A DNA stretch of 64,000 bases from Candidatus Omnitrophota bacterium (GTDB lineage: Bacteria; Omnitrophota; Gorgyraeia; Zapsychrales; Zapsychraceae), in assembly GCA_020632495.1 (NCBI GenBank), contig JACKFL010000005.1, positions 1,364,001 to 1,428,000 of the forward strand, written 5' to 3'. Shown piece after piece: positions 23,690-30,770 of the stretch (its first letter is position 1; every line of letters begins with the position of its first letter). The notes beneath the pieces are model-generated. The model saw only the letters and a program-made list of their open reading frames with translations, was not told the origin of the DNA and searched no databases. The position numbers were made by a program, and so were the translations under genes.

Positions 23690-24162
23690 TGCGAGGTAAG
23701 AAAGTTATGCTGGATAAGGATTTAGCTGAGTTGTATGGAGTTAAACCGATTCGGCTCCGGGAACAGGTCAAGCGCAACAAAAAGAGGTTTCCGGCGGATT
23801 TCATGTTTCAACTCACGGCCAAGGAAGTTGATCTCATGGTATCGCAAAATGCGATACCATCGAAAAAGTACTTTGGCGGTCATTCTCCCTATGTCTTTAC
23901 GGAGCAAGGAGTAGCAATGCTTTCCAGCGTGTTGAACAGCGATCGTGCCATTCAGGTCAACATTCAAATTATGCGTATTTTTACAAGATTACGGGAAATG
24001 ATGGTGAGCCATGCGGATTTGAAACGGAAAATAGAAGCGATCGAAGGAAAATTCCAAGCCCACGACCAGAAGTTTCAACTCGTTTTCGAGGCCATCAGAA
24101 AACTCCTCGAACCTCCGGATGAGACGCACAAAAAGGGGTCGATCGGGTTTCATGCGGATTGA
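23647..24162 (+). CDS. ORF6N-domain DNA-binding protein
   Basis: 171 residues. The first ~90 match the ORF6N domain: IVRGIYLMRGKKVMLDKDLA, ELYGVKPIRLREQVKRN, RFPADFMFQLT, then YVFTEQGVAMLSSVLNSDRA. This domain is common in phage antirepressors and mobile regions. The rest (LREMMVSHADLKRKIEAIEG...) is a coiled coil. ATG 23647 is chosen over 23626 by the AAAGGAGG at 23636-23643. It begins inside the end of the polymerase gene. Base composition is more AT-rich than the neighbours, consistent with transfer. Probably a stand-alone regulator rather than part of the polymerase system. Confidence 0.85.
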   Translation: MLVAEEKIVRGIYLMRGKKVMLDKDLAELYGVKPIRLREQVKRNKKRFPADFMFQLTAKEVDLMVSQNAIPSKKYFGGHSPYVFTEQGVAMLSSVLNSDRAIQVNIQIMRIFTRLREMMVSHADLKRKIEAIEGKFQAHDQKFQLVFEAIRKLLEPPDETHKKGSIGFHAD

Positions 24163-24184
24163 TCCCGGTGATAAGGTAAAGATA

Positions 24185-24212
24185 TTGAATTATCCAAGCG
24201 GGGGGATATAAT
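24185..24212 (+). promoter_or_regulatory. Promoter of the DUF5674 cassette
   Basis: TTGAAT (24185-24190), 16-base spacer, consensus TATAAT (24207-24212). Initiation is expected near 24219, which excludes the upstream ATG at 24215 and favours ATG 24227. Confidence 0.7.
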
Positions 24213-24226
24213 ACATGTCATATCTC

Positions 24227-24568
24227 ATGAAAATACTGGATAAACCGATAGCCATTGACGAATTAAAGAGCCTGGCGGCCGAACGCTACGGCGATCTGAT
24301 AAAGGCCGTGGTGGACGTGGACCGTGACCTATTGGCCGTGGATGCCGAACTGCACGCCGACCTGGAGGCGCTGTTGCTGGATCAAGGATCAGCACAGACC
24401 GACTTGTGGGGGATTAATCTCTATCCGGACATGCCGGACGACGAATTTCTGGAATTCGATTCGATGATCAACATCCGCCCGTCCCAGGGCAACCGCAGCC
24501 GCGGCGTGGATGATGCGGGACTGCAAAAGAAGATTATGACGATTGTTGAAAAGTGGGTGGTGCGATGA
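24227..24568 (+). CDS. DUF5674 family protein
   Basis: 113 residues. The sequence follows the DUF5674 consensus closely: MKILDKPIAIDELKSLAAER at the start, KAVVDVDRDLLAVDAELHAD in the middle, DLWGINLYPD, then EFDSMINIRPSQGNRSRGV. Function is unknown; the conserved histidine/acid pattern and the INIRPSQGNRS loop look like a binding site. Start 24227 rather than 24215 is argued from the TATAAT position, leaving a leader of about 8 bases and no ribosome site. It overlaps the next gene by 4 bases, forming a two-gene cassette. Confidence 0.85.
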   Translation: MKILDKPIAIDELKSLAAERYGDLIKAVVDVDRDLLAVDAELHADLEALLLDQGSAQTDLWGINLYPDMPDDEFLEFDSMINIRPSQGNRSRGVDDAGLQKKIMTIVEKWVVR

Positions 24569-24897
24569 CCGATCAACTCCAATCCCTGGCCGAAGGCCGC
24601 TGGAAAGAAATGACGCTGGCCGAACAGCTGGGTAATATCGGCAGTGAGATCAGCCGGGCGTTCAACTGGAAGAATAAAGGCAGGGCGGAGATGAGCTTGC
24701 GGGCCGTCGACCGGGCGTTGGCTTTGCTGGATTTGAGCTTGGCGGCAGGGCTGCCGTACCCCCGGTTAAAAGAACTGTCCCGCGTGCGCGAAGTGGTCGC
24801 GGATTATTTTTACGGGGAGAATAAGTTTGGGTCTTCGGAGGAGAATCTGCGCCGGTATTTTGATTGGTTTGGGGTGGTGGTGCGGAAGCATACATAA
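24565..24897 (+). CDS. Helical partner protein of DUF5674
   Basis: 110 residues starting at the ATGA overlap with DUF5674. Predicted all-helical: MTLAEQLGNIGSEISRAFNW, MSLRAVDRALALLDLSLA, RLKELSRVREVVADYFYG, then LRRYFDWFGVVVRK. The layout of four helices is reminiscent of HEPN or MNT-associated partner proteins, but no RX4-6H-type motif is evident. I do not recognise a named family. A strictly coupled pair of small soluble proteins could be a toxin-antitoxin or a regulatory couple (inference only). Confidence 0.65.
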   Translation: MTDQLQSLAEGRWKEMTLAEQLGNIGSEISRAFNWKNKGRAEMSLRAVDRALALLDLSLAAGLPYPRLKELSRVREVVADYFYGENKFGSSEENLRRYFDWFGVVVRKHT

Positions 24898-24901
24898 AGT
24901 C

Positions 24902-25477
24902 ATGCAAAAAGTAAACGGGTTCATATTAATTGTAATTATTTTGATGTTACCTTATTTTGCAATTGCATCAAATGGTAATAATACTAGCATTGATAGCTTT
25001 AAGATCAACGATGGCAACTGGTACGATGATTATTTCGGGGAGATTCAGGAGCCGTCATTGTCCCAACAACGGGACAATAAGAAATTACACACATACCGTT
25101 TTTTGTGGTTACGAACATTCCATTCCCCCATTTGCTTACGACTTATCGTAAATCTGGACGGAACGGGCAAATTAATAGTAAAGAAAACCGATGGCAAGGG
25201 TGGTTACGGAATTGGAAAACTGGTGGAAAACTACACCGTAAATTTATCTGAAGAACAAGTCACGATATTTATCAAGAAGACAAAGAAAGCCTGGTACTGG
25301 ATGATGCCCTCAAAAAAGGAAACCCTAGGCTTGGATGGTGCGAGATGGATATTGGAAGGTTTAAAAAAGGGACGATATCATGTGGTGGAGCGATGGTCCC
25401 CGGAGGGAGGGAAGTTTCGTGAGGCTGCGGAGTGTTTAATAGGGCTGTCGAAACTGGATATTGAAAAAATTTATTAA
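24902..25477 (+). CDS. Exported protein of unknown function
   Basis: 191 residues: signal peptide (FILIVIILMLPYFAIA), then a mature region rich in Lys and aromatic residues. The segment ARWILEGLKKGRYHVVERWS followed by PEGGKFREAAECLIGLSKL resembles a conserved tail in many unnamed bacterial proteins. The AT content is noticeably higher than in surrounding genes, suggesting acquisition. It starts 4 bases after the DUF5674 partner, without a good ribosome site, so translation may depend on coupling. Confidence 0.65.
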   Translation: MQKVNGFILIVIILMLPYFAIASNGNNTSIDSFKINDGNWYDDYFGEIQEPSLSQQRDNKKLHTYRFLWLRTFHSPICLRLIVNLDGTGKLIVKKTDGKGGYGIGKLVENYTVNLSEEQVTIFIKKTKKAWYWMMPSKKETLGLDGARWILEGLKKGRYHVVERWSPEGGKFREAAECLIGLSKLDIEKIY

Positions 25478-25530
25478 GTTGTGCTGGTCCTGCTTCGCCC
25501 AATGGCTTGCGCGTTGGGCTACGCAGGACA

Positions 25531-25746
25531 GGCGCAAACTTTTCTGGAATAAAATTATGGTAGTTTGCTGGCGTCCCGACGCTGTCCGGGATGGATTTGT
25601 TGTAGGTCGGGGCTAGTAATTTCTTTAAATTGCAGTCATGTCACCAGGATGCACGCTGGCCCTCCTACGCTGAATACTTGTCGTGTTCAGCTTCGGAGGG
25701 CAGGCGCAAACTTCTCTGGGATAGAATTGTGGTGGTTTGCTGGCGT
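25531..25746. repeat. Direct 44-base repeat including the tRNA-Thr 5' end
   Basis: 25531-25574 and 25703-25746 are 44-base imperfect copies (GGCGCAAACTTTTCTGGAAT... and GGCGCAAACTTCTCTGGGAT...), both ending in TTTGCTGGCGT. The second copy runs into the tRNA-Thr gene, so the first contains the promoter region and the first tRNA bases only. Confidence 0.75.
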
Positions 25747-25811
25747 AGCTCAGATGGTAGAGCACTTCACTCGTAATGAAGGGGTCGGCGGTTCGATTCC
25801 GCCCGCCAGCT
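25739..25811 (+). tRNA. tRNA-Thr (anticodon CGT)
   Basis: 73 bases with acceptor GCTGGCG/CGCCAGC, D-arm GCTCAGATGGTAGAGC, anticodon arm CTTCA-CTCGTAA-TGAAG and TTCGATT in the T-arm. CCA is not encoded. A TAGAAT -10-like box is at 25722-25727, inside the repeated 44-base leader. Confidence 0.95.
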
Positions 25812-25819
25812 TGAAATTC

Positions 25820-25982
25820 AGCGGTTAGCGAATAGCGGCTGGAGACTAGTAAGGGATTAGCGGTTAGGGGGTAGTGGGATTGGCGACTAGGAGATAGAGC
25901 CTCGGCAGTCGCTGAACGCTAACCCCTTTTCCCGAAAGGCGCGTCCTGAACACTCGCCGCTAGCCGCTCAGGGCTAACCGCT
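25820..25982. repeat. MITE-like palindromic repeat, family R1 (diverged copy)
   Basis: Begins AGCGGTTAGCG 9 bases after tRNA-Thr and ends GGGCTAACCGCT. Same layout as 19551-19712 but many substitutions. Confidence 0.7.
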
Positions 25983-25996
25983 AGAGATCAGCAAAG

Positions 25997-26069
25997 AAAT
26001 AGGGACAGACTCCAATTTTCCTGTCAAATGTAGTTTCGGTGAAAATTGGAGTCTGTCCCTATTTTTTAA
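25997..26069 (+). repeat. REP-like perfect palindrome with GGGACAGACTCC core, terminator-like
   Basis: 24-base perfect arms 25997-26020 and 26041-26064 containing AGGGACAGACTCCAATTTTC, loop of 20 bases, then TTTTTT. The core word is common in repeats linked to RAYT/Y1 transposases in other bacteria (from memory). No such transposase is in this window. It may also stop transcription. Confidence 0.75.
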
Positions 26070-26084
26070 GAAAGAGGCCATTGC

Positions 26085-26561
26085 ATGAAGCAGTCCAACC
26101 TTGTCCCCGTGGTCACCCGTTCGACGCGCATCCTCATCCTCGGCTCCATGCCGTCGGCACTTTCTTTGCAAAGGCAACAGTACTACGGTAACAGTCAGAA
26201 TCACTTTTGGAAAATCCTCGGCGGCGTCTTTGCGGCGGATTTTCCGGAGGGCTATGCCCGGCGTCTGCAAAGACTGCGGGGATTGCGGGTCGGTCTGTGG
26301 GACGTGATCGCGTCCTGCCACAGGAACGGTTCCTCACTCGACTCCGCGATTAAAGACGCGCGGATCAACGATTTCGGCAAATTTCTGCTACAATACAGGC
26401 ATTTAAAGGTCATCGGCTGCAACGGGGGCCTGGCGTACCGGCTGTTCACCCGGCACGTTGTCACCGATGTCCCGGTGGTGAAACTGCCGTCGTCCAGTCC
26501 GGCGCATGCGGTCCCGTTACAAACCAAGATCGCGGCCTGGCGGCGTTTGCTCCGGTATTGA
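26085..26561 (+). CDS. Hypoxanthine/deoxyinosine DNA glycosylase (UDG superfamily, family 6)
   Basis: 158 residues. Motif 1 ILILGSMPSALSLQRQQYYG and NHFWKILGG are diagnostic of the family 6 (HDG) branch of uracil-DNA glycosylases, which lacks the usual catalytic Asp/Asn and removes deoxyinosine and related deamination products. GLWDVIASCHRNGSSLDSAI and LPSSSPAHA (motif 2) also match. It acts in base excision repair. The ribosome site is weak (AAGAAAGAGG upstream at 26069-26078 is possible). It ends 12 bases before the peptidase gene and may be co-transcribed with it. Confidence 0.88.
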   Translation: MKQSNLVPVVTRSTRILILGSMPSALSLQRQQYYGNSQNHFWKILGGVFAADFPEGYARRLQRLRGLRVGLWDVIASCHRNGSSLDSAIKDARINDFGKFLLQYRHLKVIGCNGGLAYRLFTRHVVTDVPVVKLPSSSPAHAVPLQTKIAAWRRLLRY

Positions 26562-26573
26562 AGCGGACAGTCC

Positions 26574-27260
26574 ATGAGTAATTTTATCCTGATCGGCGCG
26601 TGGTGGTACGCGTCCTTCATATTATCCACGGTCATTCATGAGGCGGCGCACGCCTGGGCGGCGTTGAAGCTGGGGGATGAGACCGCTTACGAAGGCGGTC
26701 AGGTCAGCCTCAATCCTGAACCGCATATCCGGCGCGAGCCGTTCGGAATGGTGGTGATCCCGCTGCTCACGTATTTCATCGGCGGCTGGATGATGGGCTG
26801 GGCGAGCGCGCCGTACGATCCGACGTGGGCGATGCAGTATCCCAAACGCGCCGCGCTGATGGCCCTGGCCGGTCCCGTTTCGAATTTGTGCCTGGCGGTC
26901 ATCGCCGGGGTGATCATGAAGATCGGCCTGTGGCTGGGGCTCTTTGTTTATCCGTATTCGCTGGAATTCCACCAGGTGGTCCTGCCGGCGGCGCCGGGCC
27001 TGCTCAACGGCGTGGCGGTCTTCCTGAGCCTGATGTTCGCGCTGAACATTCTGCTGTTTGTTTTCAATATGATTCCGATGCCGCCCCTCGACGGCAGCGG
27101 GGTGTTGCCGTTGATCATGCACGAAGATCACGCGCGCAATTACATGGCGTTTATCAGCAATCCGATGTTCATGTTCCTGGGGATTTATCTGGCGTGGCAG
27201 GCCATCGACGTGATTTACTGGCCGGCGCTGAAGTTCTTTTTGGTTTTGTTGTATTGGTAA
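26574..27260 (+). CDS. Site-2 protease-like M50 membrane metallopeptidase
   Basis: 228 residues, about six membrane segments. HEAAH (His22, Glu23, His26) in the first helix provides two zinc ligands and the catalytic Glu; MIPMPPLDGSG in a later helix provides the third ligand Asp (the usual NPDG reads PPLDGS). This is the minimal archaeal/bacterial S2P type (rhomboid-size, no PDZ domain). It would cleave within the membrane. Substrate unknown; downstream genes encode an exported protein and HTTM-type proteins. Confidence 0.88.
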   Translation: MSNFILIGAWWYASFILSTVIHEAAHAWAALKLGDETAYEGGQVSLNPEPHIRREPFGMVVIPLLTYFIGGWMMGWASAPYDPTWAMQYPKRAALMALAGPVSNLCLAVIAGVIMKIGLWLGLFVYPYSLEFHQVVLPAAPGLLNGVAVFLSLMFALNILLFVFNMIPMPPLDGSGVLPLIMHEDHARNYMAFISNPMFMFLGIYLAWQAIDVIYWPALKFFLVLLYW

Positions 27261-27288
27261 CGCGACACCGAAGATAAAGGAGAATATC

Positions 27289-27798
27289 ATGCGAAAAATT
27301 ATTCTGGGCCTCGTGCCGGCGCTCATGCTGACGGCCGCGCCGGCAGCCGCTGAACAGATCGTCGCGGTTAATCTGGACGACGCCGGGACACTGGCGACCC
27401 TGATCGAGACGGATACCAAGATTAAGACCGAAGGCGACGGCTCGATACGCATCACCGCGGCCTGGCCGGTGACTGTCCCGCTGCACGACGCCTCCGGACT
27501 GAACCTGGACAACGTCAAACTCGTCTACAAGGCCCAAGTCCGCAGCAAGGACTTAGTCGGCAAGGCCTATCTGGAGATGTGGGTCCGGGTGAAGGGGCAG
27601 GCGTACTTCTCGCGCGGCACGACCTCGTTTATCGAGGGGACCAACAAAAAATGGCAGACCATCGTCACCCCGTTTATCCTGCAGCCGGGTCAGGTCGCGG
27701 ACCAGGTCATGCTCAATATCATCGTCAACGGTAAAGGAACGGTGTGGGTGGATGACATCGTGCTCGAAGGCGATCCGTTGATCCCCACACCCAAGTAA
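27289..27798 (+). CDS. Exported beta-sandwich protein (carbohydrate-binding-like)
   Basis: 169 residues: signal peptide (LGLVPALMLTAAPAAA), then a jelly-roll-like domain. Features such as VKLVYKAQVRSKDLVGKAYL, EMWVRVKGQAYFSRG, KWQTIVTPFIL and GTVWVDDIVLEGDPL are typical of CBM-like or galactose-binding-like modules found after glycosidases. No catalytic residues apparent. AAAGGAGAATATC precedes the ATG. Isolated in its own unit between the S2P-like gene and the membrane pair. Confidence 0.7.
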   Translation: MRKIILGLVPALMLTAAPAAAEQIVAVNLDDAGTLATLIETDTKIKTEGDGSIRITAAWPVTVPLHDASGLNLDNVKLVYKAQVRSKDLVGKAYLEMWVRVKGQAYFSRGTTSFIEGTNKKWQTIVTPFILQPGQVADQVMLNIIVNGKGTVWVDDIVLEGDPLIPTPK

Positions 27799-27818
27799 CA
27801 GCGGAAAGTTTTGCCCGT

Positions 27819-28448
27819 ATGACCGACGATCAACGCAATAGCGGAATTTCCCAGTTGCCCAAACGCATCTGCAGCGGACGGGACGGCTGGCTCGCCTATC
27901 TGTTCATGGTCCTGTGGCTGGCTCCGATCACGATTGTGGCGGTGACCAACAAGGGCTTTCCCTACAAGATACTCACCGGTATCGGTGTGCCTTATTCGGT
28001 CTCCCGCGAGGTCCTCAATTTTGCCAACAACATGTACCGTATCTCCTGTCTGTTTCCCGACCGCATCACTCGTTGGGGAAATTACTACTACCTTGTGCGC
28101 CGGGAAGGAGAGCTGGACTGGATCAGCGTTCCGGAAGAAGACCTGGCGCGGCTCAAGCCGTTCGGTTACCGCAGTCGTCTCAAGAGAATGCTCGACGGCA
28201 TCGGCAATGACGAGGCGGCCCAGGCGCGGCGCCAGGCCATGGCGGAATTCATCAAACACCGGTACGAGGTATTGCATCCGGGAGAACCCGGCGTGGCCGC
28301 GGTGCGCCTGGTGCGCGCGGTCTATCTCACCGGCAGCGAGGAGATCGCCAAGCCGGAGGGCCGCTGGCAGCGTCCGCCGTTCGCGGACGTCGAGAAAGAT
28401 CGGCTGGAATTGATTTCGACCCATTCCTTCACGGGGGGAGGCGGCTGA
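27819..28448 (+). CDS. Membrane-anchored protein upstream of HTTM gene
   Basis: 209 residues with one clear membrane helix near residues 26-45 (LAYLFMVLWLAPITIVAVT), followed by a largely soluble domain (NMYRISCLFPDRITRWGNYY, LDWISVPEEDLARLKPFGYR). The partners of HTTM proteins often have this type of helical membrane-proximal domain. No motif gives a function. The next gene begins one base after the stop region (ATG 28450), so they are one transcriptional unit. Confidence 0.65.
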   Translation: MTDDQRNSGISQLPKRICSGRDGWLAYLFMVLWLAPITIVAVTNKGFPYKILTGIGVPYSVSREVLNFANNMYRISCLFPDRITRWGNYYYLVRREGELDWISVPEEDLARLKPFGYRSRLKRMLDGIGNDEAAQARRQAMAEFIKHRYEVLHPGEPGVAAVRLVRAVYLTGSEEIAKPEGRWQRPPFADVEKDRLELISTHSFTGGGG

Positions 28449-28449
28449 T

Positions 28450-29307
28450 ATGGAAGCCTTTATGGACATGTGGTACCGGCCCGTGCATCCCGGACGGCTG
28501 CGGCGTTTCGAGCAGGCCTTTGTCGCCAGTTTTTTGTATTATATGACCGAACGTTTCCGGTATGCCGGAGAATGGCTGACCGCGGAGGGGTTTCACCTGA
28601 CGGCCGCGACCAAGAGCTGGTATCACGTCACGCCGTTTCCGCTGCTCACCGACTGGATGGTCCCGGTCTTCGGCGGGATCCTCTTCGGCTGCGGCCTGTC
28701 GGTCATCTTCGGCTGGCAGCGGCGTTTGTGCACTACGGTCCTGCTGATCTGCGCGGTGTACGCGCAGAATGTGGACCTGGTGTCCGCCTTTACGTTAAAC
28801 AAGTTTTATATCCTGGTGTTTGCCGTACTCGCGGCCCAGCCGCCGGCCGATGAATACGAGGCCCCGGACGGCCGCCGGGTGCTGCGGCAATCCGGCTGGG
28901 CGTTGCGCACGCTGCAGGCCACGCTGATCATATCCTATTTCGGGGCGGGGATTTGCAAGGTCGCCTACGGTGACTGGCTCGTCCATTCGGACGTCCTGTG
29001 GACGCATGTGCAGGGAGTCTACCGGACAGACATCGCCGCCTGGATGCTGCGTGTGCTGCCCAAGTGGTCGTGGACGGCTCAGATGCTGGCCGCGCTGGCG
29101 TTTGAAACGGTCGGACCTTTCTTATTCTTTTTCCGCCGCACACGTCCGCTGGCGATCGTGTGGGGGATTCTCTTTCATGTGCTGATCGCCGTCACCATGC
29201 ATCAATTGATTTATTTCAGCCTCCAGCTGATGATTTTCTATATCCTGTTTATTCCGGAGGACAAGTTGTTCCTTAGGGAAGCGGACGGACGGTTGGCGGC
29301 GGCTTGA
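28450..29307 (+). CDS. HTTM-domain integral membrane protein
   Basis: 285 residues with about six membrane segments. The pattern (PVHPGRLRRFEQAFVASFLY at the N-terminus, FGGILFGCGLSVIFGWQRRL, YFGAGICKVAYGDWL, FETVGPFLFFFRR, FHVLIAVTMHQLIYFSLQL) matches the HTTM family, related to vitamin K-dependent gamma-carboxylase. The YFGAGICKV motif and late His residues (HVL, MHQ) are characteristic. Most bacterial HTTM proteins have no assigned reaction. Operon with the preceding membrane-anchored gene. Confidence 0.75.
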   Translation: MEAFMDMWYRPVHPGRLRRFEQAFVASFLYYMTERFRYAGEWLTAEGFHLTAATKSWYHVTPFPLLTDWMVPVFGGILFGCGLSVIFGWQRRLCTTVLLICAVYAQNVDLVSAFTLNKFYILVFAVLAAQPPADEYEAPDGRRVLRQSGWALRTLQATLIISYFGAGICKVAYGDWLVHSDVLWTHVQGVYRTDIAAWMLRVLPKWSWTAQMLAALAFETVGPFLFFFRRTRPLAIVWGILFHVLIAVTMHQLIYFSLQLMIFYILFIPEDKLFLREADGRLAAA

Positions 29308-29377
29308 CATTCGGGAATGTTTATTTAGAATTAGGGAAGTTCTTTGAGGAGGTTGAGGGCTGCGCAGGAATATAGAA

Positions 29378-29462
29378 TGCCGAAGGTGGGGGTCGAACCC
29401 ACATGGGATTGCTCCCACACGCCCCTGAAACGTGCGCGTCTACCAATTTCGCCACTTCGGCA
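29378..29462 (-). tRNA. tRNA-Leu (anticodon CAG)
   Basis: 85 bases on the minus strand; acceptor TGCCGAAG/CTTCGGC, long variable arm typical of Leu, anticodon arm CACGT-TTCAGGG-GCGTG, T-arm GTTCGAC. CCA not encoded. Confidence 0.95.
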
Positions 29463-29524
29463 TGAGTGCAGTAGTATACACACAGTGCCTGGGATTTGTC
29501 AATAATTTGACACATTGTTATTAC

Positions 29525-29672
29525 AGCGGACAGCGTTCAGCGGACAGAGAACAGAAAGTGAATAGCAGTAAAGGATTAAGTCACGGCGGGGAAAAGTTCG
29601 CACGCCACCTATTCCCGGATCCCACTAACACCTATAGACTAATCCCTTACTTTTCTCTATCCGCTAAACGCT
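29525..29672. repeat. MITE-like palindromic repeat, family R1, hit by IS481 copy 2 at its right end
   Basis: Starts AGCGGACAGCGTTCAGCGG and ends CTATCCGCTAAACGCT. The IS target duplication GCTAAT (29670-29675) overlaps the last bases of the arm. Confidence 0.7.
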
Positions 29673-29675
29673 AAT

Positions 29676-30658
29676 TGTGATGTTTCAGGACATCGGTAAC
29701 ACATTTCTTTGGTAGAATTGCACCAAAGGAGGGTGTCCGATGAATTCCCGAATATCACGTAAAGTCAAGTTACGGTGCATCGAATTAATTAATAACGGTA
29801 ATTCTGTCACCGATATCGCTAAGCTCTTTGATTTAAGCCGAAAGACCATCTATAAATGGTTAAATCGGTATCAGGAACTGGGCATCGAGGGACTTGAGGA
29901 TCATTCTACCCGGCCCCAGAATTCGCCTGGCGCATTATCGGATCATGTTATACAACAGATCATATCCCTGCGAGTAAAGGAGAAGATCGGCCCAGCTCGC
30001 ATTGCATTGCGTTTGGGTTTAACTCACAGTAGCGTTTATCGTACGCTTTGCCGGCAAGGCCTCCAGTACCTGCAGCCGAAAAAACCGAGGAAGAAGCCCC
30101 AGCGATATGAAAAAACTTATCCCGGTGAACTTTTACATCTGGATACTAAAACGCTTGTTCCGCTACGTCGAGGATATCCCAAAGAGCATCAGTTTGCTAT
30201 TCTGGATGATTACTCCAGAGAAGCTTTCTGTCGCATTTATCCGGCCGCAACTACTCGTGCGGCCACAGATTTTTTATATTTGGCCTTAGAATACTACAAT
30301 TATCCTGTTAAGGCCGTGTTAACCGATAACGCTTTTTGTTTTTCGATGCGCTATGCCGCTCATGCCAGTCGTTTAACTTTATTCGCCCAAACGTGCCGGG
30401 ATTTAGGCATTCGGCATTACCTTTTGCGACCGTATCATCCTGAAACAAATGGCAAAGTTGAGCGCTTTTTTAGAACCATTGATGATGAGTGCTATAATCG
30501 TATCCGCTTGCGCAATAGTCTTCATCGCTCACAGGTTCTTGATGCCTTCGTTCAGCACTACAATTTTAGGCGCCCGCACTTGAGTTTAAAGGGTCTGACG
30601 CCGGTTCAGCGCAGAATCAATTACTTTAATTCTGTTACCGATGTCCTGGAATAACACA
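29676..30658 (+). mobile_element. IS481-family insertion sequence, copy 2 (983 bp)
   Basis: Same ends and length as copy 1 (16907-17889) and, by inspection, the same sequence throughout. Flanked by 6-base duplication GCTAAT (29670-29675, 30659-30664). It ends 17 bases upstream of tRNA-Gly. Confidence 0.95.
29740..30654 (+). CDS. IS481-family DDE transposase, copy 2
   Basis: 304 residues, identical in translation to the copy 1 transposase, with intact frame and DDE residues (HLDTK, VLTDN, GKVERFF). Confidence 0.95.
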   Translation: MNSRISRKVKLRCIELINNGNSVTDIAKLFDLSRKTIYKWLNRYQELGIEGLEDHSTRPQNSPGALSDHVIQQIISLRVKEKIGPARIALRLGLTHSSVYRTLCRQGLQYLQPKKPRKKPQRYEKTYPGELLHLDTKTLVPLRRGYPKEHQFAILDDYSREAFCRIYPAATTRAATDFLYLALEYYNYPVKAVLTDNAFCFSMRYAAHASRLTLFAQTCRDLGIRHYLLRPYHPETNGKVERFFRTIDDECYNRIRLRNSLHRSQVLDAFVQHYNFRRPHLSLKGLTPVQRRINYFNSVTDVLE

Positions 30659-30675
30659 GCTAATCACTGCTTTCT

Positions 30676-30746
30676 GCGGGAGTAGTTCAGTGGCAGAACG
30701 GTAGCTTCCCAAGCTACTAACGACGGTTCGATTCCGTTCTCCCGCT
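30676..30746 (+). tRNA. tRNA-Gly (anticodon CCC)
   Basis: 71 bases; acceptor GCGGGAG/CTCCCGC, D-arm GTTCAGTGGCAGAAC, anticodon arm GTAGC-TTCCCAA-GCTAC, T-arm GGTTCGATTCC. CCA not encoded. The IS481 copy 2 lies directly upstream, replacing whatever promoter the gene originally had beyond ~12 bases. Confidence 0.95.
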
Positions 30747-30770
30747 TACAAGAAGACGTTGGAACAACCT

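Noticed and set aside
23626..24162. The ORF6N gene as a functional member of the polymerase operon
   Set aside because: Its domain is typical of mobile DNA and composition differs; overlap with the polymerase end seems accidental.
26085..26561. A mobile defence island around 20-31 kb
   Set aside because: Apart from IS elements, an ORF6N protein and repeats, no restriction-modification, abortive-infection, CRISPR or integrase genes are seen.
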